Assembly (NCBI GenBank): GCA_902780865.1
Contig: CACZHC010000003.1
Span: 1-52,509, forward strand
Origin: an uncultured bacterium
Lineage (GTDB): Bacteria; Verrucomicrobiota; Kiritimatiellia; RFP12; UBA1067
Direction: 5' to 3'
DNA: 52,509 nt
Position 1 is the first letter of the stretch, and each line of letters opens with the position of its first letter. Under the pieces are notes generated by a model that did no database searches, was not told the DNA's origin, and worked only from the letters and a program-made list of their open reading frames with translations. The position numbers and the translations under genes were made by a program. Of this stretch, positions 45,909 through 52,509 are shown one piece after another.

Positions 45909-48161
45909 ATGAAGTTTGAATCCGTGATTTTCAAGTCCGTCCTCGCCGCCGCTTCGATTGTCGGCGTTTCTGCCGCGTCTGCCGCCAATCCCCCGGTGCT
46001 CAATCCCCGCCAGGCGCTTGACGCCGAGATAAAGGAGCAGCAGAAGGTCTCGCGCAAGTTCCGCGACACCGTCGAGTTCCTCGAGCGTCGCCTTAACGAC
46101 GATGATGTCAAGACGAACGCGAAGCTGCGCGTCTATATCGACCAGAAGATCATCTCCTTCTGCGCTATGCCAGGGTGGACGCAGTTCGGCAACTGGGACA
46201 AGAAATGGTCCGAAGACCACATTCCCGGTGTCTGCGAGCGCGAAATCGCCGCGGCAGACTGTCCGAACGGAGACAAGCTCGGCTTTCTCCGGGCGCTCGC
46301 TCGCCAGCAGGCGGGCCGCAAGGACTACGAGTCGTCGCTTGCGACGGCCAAGAAGGCGCTGGCGTTCGAGGGCCTTAAGCCACATGAGCTCTTCAAGGCG
46401 CATTGCCTTGTCGCGGACGCCTGCAAGTGGGCCGACCGCTACGATGACGCGAAGGCGGCCTACAAGAAGGCGGCCGAGTACAATCCCGCCGAGGCCGCCA
46501 AGGCGCTCGCGAGCCTCGCCGCGGACTACTGCAACGACGCAGATGTCGCCGCGGCATGGGTGGGCGTCACGGATCCCTATCCGCGTCTCAAGTGGTTCTA
46601 CGAGCACGATCGCGCAAAGGCGGCGGACGATGCCTTCGCGTACATCTCCGACGCGCAGAACCCGGCAAACAACCGCCGTGATCTGCTGATTCGCTATTTC
46701 GGGACAGAGAAGTCCGGGCGAGGGGATAAGGCGCGCGAAATCGCCCGCGGGCTCGACTACACCGGCTTTGTGGACGGGCGTCTTTTCGGCGAGCTTTCAA
46801 ATGTCTATCGCTTTGGCGACTGGGCGCTCTTCGTTAAGCTTGCCGAATCCTTCCCGACATTGGGCTGGTTCCAGGACCAGGCGCGCTACCGCGGCTACCT
46901 CTTCTCGCTTGTCGCCATCGGCCGCGGCGGAGAGGTTGCGAAAAAGGCAGACGAGTTCCTCGCGAAGGACGCGGCAAAGGAAAAGCCGACCGTCAAGCCG
47001 TTCGACCGCGTCCGCTTCGAGATGGTCAAGGCGCTTGCCGCAGGGAAGGATCTCATTCCCGTCGCGAAGGCGGCAAAGCTCGACATCAAGGAGTACGCGC
47101 AGGCGCTTCAGATTGCCGCGCAGTGGACGCTGAACCTTCAGCGCAACGAGGAATGCGAGCGCTATGTCGCCGCCTATCGCGCGCTCTTCAAGGAGTTGCC
47201 CGAACGTCGCTACAACGTCAAGTTCTTCAACCGTCCCGTGAGTTCGATCGACGCATGGCGCGCCATCGCGGATTCGCTTGAGAAGTCGTATGTCGATGTC
47301 AAGATGTGCGGCGAGCTCGACAGTCTCGAGACTGACGTCGCTACGGGCCGCACCACGATCGAGAAGACGGCGCTGGACTCGAAGGACGCGAAGATGGAAG
47401 TCACGGCGTTCTGCGATGTCGAAGGACTTAAGGTCGTCATGCGCGTCGTCGATCAAAACGCGCGCGCCGTAGAGCAGGGCTTTGCCGGCGGCATCGGCAC
47501 TGAGTGTTACTTTGCGCCTGGCGCGAACGAGCCGTACATCTGCTTCAGCTCTGCGCCGAAGGAAGGTATCGGGTTCGTCTTCTACACTGCCTATTCGAGC
47601 GCTTACGCCCAGCGCGTCGAGTTTGACGACACGAAGAGCCCCTGTGCGCTCCGCCAGGAGACCGAGTTCACCGACGGCGACTATGCGCTCATGATCACGC
47701 TTCCGTGGAGGGCATTCTACCAGAAGCTTCCCGCCGCCGCAGGAACGGAGTGGCGCTTCGAGTGCCTTGCGGACGGCTGCTCGTGGGGCGGCTCGCAGGG
47801 CATCCACGAATCGTCGAGCTGGGGACACCTCGTCTTCAACCTGAAGCCGGCCGAGATCGCGGCAATTCGCCGCCGTCTCGTCTACGACACATATAAGACC
47901 TGGAGGTGCACTGGTCATGGACAGCTTTCTGCGTTCGACCGTTGGGGCGATTCGGTAGTCGGCGACCCTGAATTCTCCGCTGCCGTCCTGAAGTCGCTCG
48001 AAGCCGCGCTCAAGGCCGAGGCCGCGAAAGTGACGGCGACGATGAGTGACGACGAGGTCAACGAAGTCTACGAGAAGGGCGCAAAAGTCTGGATCGGGCT
48101 CGACCACGAGATCGATGCACTCCGCCAGGCATGGCTCCTCAAGAAGTTTACCGAACGCTAA
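45909..48161 (+). CDS. Secreted TPR-like protein with CBM9/DOMON-like C-terminus
   Basis: 750 residues, preceded by AGGGGAAGGAA. A signal peptide ends ASAAN. Residues about 35-450 are mostly alpha-helical with TPR-like Ala/Tyr patterns (for example DDAKAAYKKAAEYNPAEAAKAL). Residues about 465-655 form a beta-rich segment (LKVVMRVVDQNA, TECYFAPGANEPYICFS, DYALMITLPWRAFY, WRFECLADGCSWGG, GHLVFNL), which resembles carbohydrate-binding family 9/DOMON-like domains. A helical tail follows. No catalytic motif is seen. It sits between a GH123-like enzyme and a beta-helix protein (22-nt and 3-nt gaps), so a glycan-binding or scaffold role in that system is plausible. Domain assignment is by pattern only. 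Confidence 0.75.
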   Translation: MKFESVIFKSVLAAASIVGVSAASAANPPVLNPRQALDAEIKEQQKVSRKFRDTVEFLERRLNDDDVKTNAKLRVYIDQKIISFCAMPGWTQFGNWDKKWSEDHIPGVCEREIAAADCPNGDKLGFLRALARQQAGRKDYESSLATAKKALAFEGLKPHELFKAHCLVADACKWADRYDDAKAAYKKAAEYNPAEAAKALASLAADYCNDADVAAAWVGVTDPYPRLKWFYEHDRAKAADDAFAYISDAQNPANNRRDLLIRYFGTEKSGRGDKAREIARGLDYTGFVDGRLFGELSNVYRFGDWALFVKLAESFPTLGWFQDQARYRGYLFSLVAIGRGGEVAKKADEFLAKDAAKEKPTVKPFDRVRFEMVKALAAGKDLIPVAKAAKLDIKEYAQALQIAAQWTLNLQRNEECERYVAAYRALFKELPERRYNVKFFNRPVSSIDAWRAIADSLEKSYVDVKMCGELDSLETDVATGRTTIEKTALDSKDAKMEVTAFCDVEGLKVVMRVVDQNARAVEQGFAGGIGTECYFAPGANEPYICFSSAPKEGIGFVFYTAYSSAYAQRVEFDDTKSPCALRQETEFTDGDYALMITLPWRAFYQKLPAAAGTEWRFECLADGCSWGGSQGIHESSSWGHLVFNLKPAEIAAIRRRLVYDTYKTWRCTGHGQLSAFDRWGDSVVGDPEFSAAVLKSLEAALKAEAAKVTATMSDDEVNEVYEKGAKVWIGLDHEIDALRQAWLLKKFTER

Positions 48162-48164
48162 ACT

Positions 48165-50927
48165 ATGAAAAACACACTTGTTCTTTTTGCCGCCGTTGCG
48201 TTATTTCGACTTGCATTTGCCCAGGCAGTGCTACCTGGTTATCTCACCGATCCGTCGATGATGAAGGGTGCGCTCGCGAAGGATGCGAGCTATCAGACGC
48301 CTGAGCAGTTCAAGTATCCGTACATATCGACTTACTACGTCAAGCCGACGGCTACACCTGAAGAAGAAGTGAAGGTGGGGATCTTTGTCACGGACTTCGA
48401 GTCGTCCAAGATCAGGTTCCTCGACGATTCGCACCGCTTTACCGCGTTTCTCGAATATCGCATCAAGGGCGGCGAGTCGAAGACGCTGACGCTCGCAGAC
48501 CTCAAGAGCGGCGATGCCGAGTTCAACCTCGGCAAGCTCCCCGCGGGCGAATACGAAATGCGCGTCTGGGCGAAGGACGCGAAAGGGCGCGAGTCTCATC
48601 GCGTCATCCACGATTTCCGCGTCGTATCCGCCGCGGATCTCGCAATTCCTGCCGACAAAGTCTACACGATGACCGCGGCGGACCTCGAGAAGTACGGCAT
48701 CCGCAACGACGGCGACTTGGAGAAAATCGTATATCTGGAAACGAACGGTACCTCTAGGGTAGTGAAGGAGAAGCGCGCGGGGGTTCCTGGCTATACTGTC
48801 ACCGTTCCGATTGACCTGAAGACCGGAAGACTGCCATGGCAGGCCTGGAAGCAGGCGAAGATTGTCTACGACTCGGGCTACGACAAGGTCGCCGTCGAGA
48901 AGACGTCCGTCGACAACCTCGTCGGGATTCAGAAGCTCCTTGACGAGAAGGCCGCTTCAGGGTTCCGCAAGTTCGTGATGCTGCCGGGCACCTACCGGAT
49001 CTCCTGGACCAATTCCGTGTTTGTCCCGAGCCATATGACGCTCGACCTTGGGTCCGCGACGCTGAAGCAGAACGGCTTCACCGGATCTGGCTCTGTGATT
49101 GTGCGCCTCTCGAGCATGGTGGATGCGCATCTCGTCGGCGGCACGCTCGAAGGCGACTACTGGGAGCACGACTATGCGGGTTCGCCCAACAACTCGGAGT
49201 GGCCCGCGGGCTTCGAGATAGGCGGCGGTTCCTTGTACTGCTCCGTCGAGAACGTCAAGGTCGTGGACATAACGGGCTACGGTGGGCAGAACGGCATCCG
49301 CACCGACGCGAAGGGGGGACTCTCGTTCTTCTGCGAGGCGCTCCCCAAGTTCTCCCAGGGCGGACTTGACGCCAAGACCGGTGCCGTTGACGCGTCTGAC
49401 AAGTTCCGCTTCACGACGGACTTCAAGGACATCCGCAAGATCACGGGCGAGAAGGGACGCGATCGCCTCCAGGTATCGAAGCATCTCGGCTACCAGGGCC
49501 GCGTGACGCGCTCTTGGCAGATGACGGTCGCGTGGTACGATGCCGGGAAGAAGTTCATCTCGGCGGAGACTTCCTGGCAGTACCGCGAGATGTGGATTCC
49601 CGAGGGCGCCGTATTCCTGCGCGTCTCGGTCGAGGACGAGAGCGCCGAAGCCGCCGACAAGTCGAACCTGATGGTGATGGCTTTTAGGATTCCGGTCAAC
49701 TGCGCTGTGAAGAACTGTCGGTTCGACCACTGCCGCTGTGTCGGCTATGCGGCGTCTGCAATGAAGAACATGCTTTTCGAGGGGAACTTTTTCACGCTGT
49801 CGGGCGAGAGCGCGGCGTGCTGCGCATTTGACGCCGAGGACGGCTGGGACCAGATGCAGGACGTCTACTTCCTCAAGAACGTCTTCCGCGACAATCCGCG
49901 AAACAACTCCATCCTGACTTGCGCCGGACACAATTTCATTCTCGAGAAAAACGACTGCGACGTCTACTTCTGGGGACGCACGCACTCTCCGTGCGTGAGG
50001 GACAACGCCATAGGCGAAGGGACCTACTGGTGCGATTCCCGCCTTCGGTCCGGCTACGGGCGCTTTGAGGGCAACAGATACACAAAGATCGTCCATCTGG
50101 GGATGAACGACAAGAACCCCCGCCTTGACAACTGGGACTATGTGATCTCTGGCCGCGACTTCGACGGAGAAGAGAACCAGTTTAACGTAGACGTAGGTCC
50201 TGCGGGGCGCGTGGTGAACTGCAAGTTCCGGAACATGCCCGTCAATGCCGCCAATGCCTACGCCTGCACGTTCGAGAACTGCACGGATGGAAAAATGTAT
50301 CGGTCTTCTCCCGCCGGCCGCTGGTTCGAGGTCACCGTAAAGGATTCATCCTTTGCGCGTTTCCAGCGCACAAACAGCTGGGAGCGCTGCCACTTCGTGA
50401 ACGCGAAGCTGAATAATCTCGTCAGCAGCTTTGACGTCGCAAAATGCGAATTCGCGAATTGCGCCTTGTTCGGGATCTCCTCTGCCAACGCCAAGATGTC
50501 GGATTGTGCCTTTGAGGGCACTACCGTAAGGGGCAACTACTGGGATAGGCCTGCCGACCTCGTGTTCAGGAACTGCACGATCAAGACGTGCGACGATTCT
50601 CCGTTTCTCAAGCTTGGCGTCTACACCGTCGGCAAGATCGGCTTTGACGGCTGCACGGTCTCGGGCGCTCAGAGTCTCGTCGACGTGTCCGACTTGCGTT
50701 CGATTTCCGTGCCTGCAAATTCCGACCCCGCGGCAAACCCCGACAGGCTTCCTGGCACCATCGCGCTGCGCAGGACGAAGTGGAACGGCGAGGCGAAGAC
50801 TGTGCTCGTCCACGGCAAGGATCCGAAGCCGTCTCCGAAGAAGATCACGATTCTGGACAAGGAAAACAGCTGGCCCAATGGCGTGTCCGTCGCTGCTGAC
50901 ATCCTGCCCACTTGGGAATTGAAATGA
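48165..50927 (+). CDS. Secreted beta-helix protein, paralogue of the 29250 gene product
   Basis: 920 residues, starting 3 nt after the upstream stop, so translation is probably coupled. A signal peptide (MKNTLVLFAAVALFRLAFAQ) is followed by the same N-terminal sandwich (VKVGIFVTDFESSKIRFLDD, LPAGEYEMRVWA), middle segment and beta-helix as the 29250 protein. Long identical runs include CAFDAEDGWDQMQDVYFL and NPRNNSILTCAGHNFILEKN. The C-terminus ends PTWELK, against PASWELK in the paralogue. Strong conservation of the helix core suggests a common substrate, while rungs near the C-terminus have diverged. Last gene of the 44189 operon; promoter I follows 13 nt after its stop. Confidence 0.83.
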   Translation: MKNTLVLFAAVALFRLAFAQAVLPGYLTDPSMMKGALAKDASYQTPEQFKYPYISTYYVKPTATPEEEVKVGIFVTDFESSKIRFLDDSHRFTAFLEYRIKGGESKTLTLADLKSGDAEFNLGKLPAGEYEMRVWAKDAKGRESHRVIHDFRVVSAADLAIPADKVYTMTAADLEKYGIRNDGDLEKIVYLETNGTSRVVKEKRAGVPGYTVTVPIDLKTGRLPWQAWKQAKIVYDSGYDKVAVEKTSVDNLVGIQKLLDEKAASGFRKFVMLPGTYRISWTNSVFVPSHMTLDLGSATLKQNGFTGSGSVIVRLSSMVDAHLVGGTLEGDYWEHDYAGSPNNSEWPAGFEIGGGSLYCSVENVKVVDITGYGGQNGIRTDAKGGLSFFCEALPKFSQGGLDAKTGAVDASDKFRFTTDFKDIRKITGEKGRDRLQVSKHLGYQGRVTRSWQMTVAWYDAGKKFISAETSWQYREMWIPEGAVFLRVSVEDESAEAADKSNLMVMAFRIPVNCAVKNCRFDHCRCVGYAASAMKNMLFEGNFFTLSGESAACCAFDAEDGWDQMQDVYFLKNVFRDNPRNNSILTCAGHNFILEKNDCDVYFWGRTHSPCVRDNAIGEGTYWCDSRLRSGYGRFEGNRYTKIVHLGMNDKNPRLDNWDYVISGRDFDGEENQFNVDVGPAGRVVNCKFRNMPVNAANAYACTFENCTDGKMYRSSPAGRWFEVTVKDSSFARFQRTNSWERCHFVNAKLNNLVSSFDVAKCEFANCALFGISSANAKMSDCAFEGTTVRGNYWDRPADLVFRNCTIKTCDDSPFLKLGVYTVGKIGFDGCTVSGAQSLVDVSDLRSISVPANSDPAANPDRLPGTIALRRTKWNGEAKTVLVHGKDPKPSPKKITILDKENSWPNGVSVAADILPTWELK

Positions 50928-50940
50928 TCCTTGCATGGCA

Positions 50941-50985
50941 GTATACTTTCGTATCATTGTCTGGGGGGTATGCGTTTGATAAAAT
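50941..50985 (+). promoter_or_regulatory. Operator-promoter I (TATAC class) for the 51028 gene
   Basis: Element GTATAC-TTTC-GTATCAT (50941-50957) with -35 TTGTCT (50957-50962). A 17-nt spacer and TAAAAT (50980-50985) follow. It starts 13 nt after the stop of the 48165 gene and immediately follows ATGGCA (50935-50940), a partial GGCAC-type arm. Confidence 0.77.
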
Positions 50986-51027
50986 GCTTTCTGTAAAACT
51001 TTTCCTGAAAAGAAGGCGACGGAAAAC

Positions 51028-52509
51028 ATGAAAAGGGCAATAGTCGTTTGCGCGACCGCGTTGATTCTCTCCGCTTTTGGAGACGACCCCTACGTATACG
51101 AGTTCGCGCCGGAGGTCGCAGGGATCCCCGCGGGCGAGGCGAGCGCGTCGAAGTTCATTTGGGCTGCGGACGGCAATGCGACAAACGGCGGCGTCTCGTA
51201 CTACCGCCACACGTTCACCCTTGACGCGAAGCCGTCCAAGGCGATGCTCAGCAAGTGCCTCGACGACTCGGGCGAGGCGTACGTGAACGGGCACGCATGC
51301 GCAGGGCACCGCACCGTCACCTCGTATCTGGTCGCGGGCGAGAACACTATCGCCATCTCGCTCACCAACGCGACTTCTGTCTCCGCGGCGCTCTATCTCC
51401 TCGAGTGCACCTACGCCTCGGGCGCGACGTCCTACGTCCACAGCTGTGCGTCCGTGAAGGGCACGGTCCATGCGCCGGCCGCCGGATGGGAACAGCCCGG
51501 TTTCAACGACGCTGCATGGCCACAGGTGACGGTCGTCGGAGACGCGCTCACCGAGCCGTGGGCCACGCGCTTTGCGGGCGACTCTCGCATCGGGCTCTGC
51601 CTGACGCCGGAGGACAAGGCGCGCATCGCCGCGGCGCAGGGGCCGTTGCAGGCGTTCGAGGCTGCCTGGGCGGGGCTCGAGCAGGAGCCCGACCCCGTCG
51701 CGCGCATAGTGTACCGCGGGCATTCGCCGTTCGTCGAACTCAACGGGAGTCTGCACGCGCCCGATTTCAACATCTGTCAGGCTGGGGATCTCTACAACGA
51801 AAGCGCGATTGTCCGTCTGTCGAAAGTCGGGTTCGACATCGTCCAGGTCAACTTCTTCGCAGAGAACTTCTGCAGAAGCGACGGGTCCTACAATTTCTCG
51901 AGCGTCAGCAACATGGTGCGGCGGGTCCTTGAGATCAATCCTGACGCCTACGTGGTCATCTCGCCGCGCTTTATGATGCAGTTCTGGATCCAGACAAACA
52001 TGACCGAGCGCGTCGGCTACGAGACCGGCGACCCGGACGTGAACGCCGGCGACGAGTTCCGGATGCGCGTGCTGCGTCCATCGCCCGCGAGCGACGCGTT
52101 CCGCGCGCTGGTGGTCGACATGATCAAGAAGCTCGGCGAATACGTCGAGACGCAGCCGTGGAGAAAGCGTCTCGTCGGTTTCCGCCTGAGCTACGGCACC
52201 TACACCGAATGGTGCTATTTCGGAATGTACGAAGGGCCCGACAACGGACTTCGCATGCAGGAGAAGTTCCGTGCCTACATGAAGGCGAAGCGCAACGTCG
52301 ACGACGCGGCGATCCCGCCGCTCGCGTCGCGGAAGCACGAATACGCCGACTCCTCGCAGCCGAACAAGAACGGCGATCTCCTCGACCCCGCCGAGGACCA
52401 GCTAGTCCTCGACTACTACGACTGCCTGATCAACACGATGGCCGATTTCCTCCTCGAGATGGCGGACGCGGCGAAGCAGGCGTTCCCGGGACGCCTTGTC
52501 GGCGCCTAC
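51028..52509 (+). CDS. Secreted GH42/clan-A-like glycosidase (3' truncated)
   Basis: 494 codons are open to the end of the window. ATG 51028 opens a signal peptide (MKRAIVVCATALILSAFGD). An N-terminal jelly-roll (about 25-165) resembles the carbohydrate-binding domain of rhamnosidases and beta-galactosidases (LDDSGEAYVNGH, VAGENTIAISLTN, GFNDAAWPQVTV). A TIM-barrel (from about 225) follows with VGFDIVQVNFFAENF, INPDAYVVISPRF and RLSYGTYTEWCYFGM. Glu394 in YTEW is a plausible catalytic acid, by analogy with GH42-like enzymes. The GH family and substrate are not assigned. It has its own operator-promoter (I), placing it in the same regulon as the rest of the window. Confidence 0.75.
   Translation, partial: MKRAIVVCATALILSAFGDDPYVYEFAPEVAGIPAGEASASKFIWAADGNATNGGVSYYRHTFTLDAKPSKAMLSKCLDDSGEAYVNGHACAGHRTVTSYLVAGENTIAISLTNATSVSAALYLLECTYASGATSYVHSCASVKGTVHAPAAGWEQPGFNDAAWPQVTVVGDALTEPWATRFAGDSRIGLCLTPEDKARIAAAQGPLQAFEAAWAGLEQEPDPVARIVYRGHSPFVELNGSLHAPDFNICQAGDLYNESAIVRLSKVGFDIVQVNFFAENFCRSDGSYNFSSVSNMVRRVLEINPDAYVVISPRFMMQFWIQTNMTERVGYETGDPDVNAGDEFRMRVLRPSPASDAFRALVVDMIKKLGEYVETQPWRKRLVGFRLSYGTYTEWCYFGMYEGPDNGLRMQEKFRAYMKAKRNVDDAAIPPLASRKHEYADSSQPNKNGDLLDPAEDQLVLDYYDCLINTMADFLLEMADAAKQAFPGRLVGAY

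Overview
The window is GC-rich, gene-dense bacterial DNA with no rRNA, tRNA, CRISPR array or transposase that I can see. The gene content points to an uncultured, probably host-associated glycan degrader of the Verrucomicrobiota/Kiritimatiellota kind. It holds very large signal-peptide proteins built from right-handed beta-helix, choice-of-anchor-Q, LamG, DUF2341, CotH and SGNH modules, plus two sensor-kinase/regulator pairs. The taxon is an inference from gene content; there is no marker gene here.

Layout. (1) 1-3230: a cytoplasmic amino-sugar-type operon (NagB-like sugar-phosphate isomerase/deaminase, PfkB kinase, class II ketose-bisphosphate aldolase, PIG-L deacetylase), with heptamer repeats filling two of its gaps, then a small putative outer-membrane barrel protein (3264-4106). 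(2) 4191-12890: a beta-helix protein and two-component system 1 (TCS1, minus strand), which is divergent from a giant esterase/beta-helix protein. (3) 12943-26375: four more single-gene units for secreted beta-helix or glycosidase-like proteins. (4) 26380-29114: TCS2 (minus strand), divergent from (5) a four-gene operon of secreted proteins (29250-43978: beta-helix protein, SGNH-LamG, a 2122-residue LamG/LTD/CotH protein, and a NAGPA/SGNH/beta-helix fusion). (6) 44189-50927: a three-gene operon with a GH123-like glycosidase, a TPR/CBM9-like protein and a second copy of the operon-5 beta-helix protein. (7) 51028 to the end: a secreted GH42-like glycosidase cut by the window edge.

The most striking result is regulatory. 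Every secreted-protein unit, and the TCS2 kinase itself, is preceded by a promoter of one rigid design. A 17-bp element with a 4-nt centre (arms GGCAC/GTGCC or TATAC/GTATA) shares its last T with the -35 hexamer, and a TATAAT-like -10 begins 22 or 23 nt after it. Ten such promoters occur, nine forward and one reverse. This looks like the operator of a class-II-type activator, and the two LuxR-type response regulators encoded here are the obvious candidates. The GGCAC arms cluster around TCS1, the TATAC arms around TCS2, and one promoter (44077) is a hybrid. I therefore read the window as a two-branch, sensor-controlled regulon for surface or secreted glycan-handling proteins, possibly feeding amino sugars into the operon at the left end.
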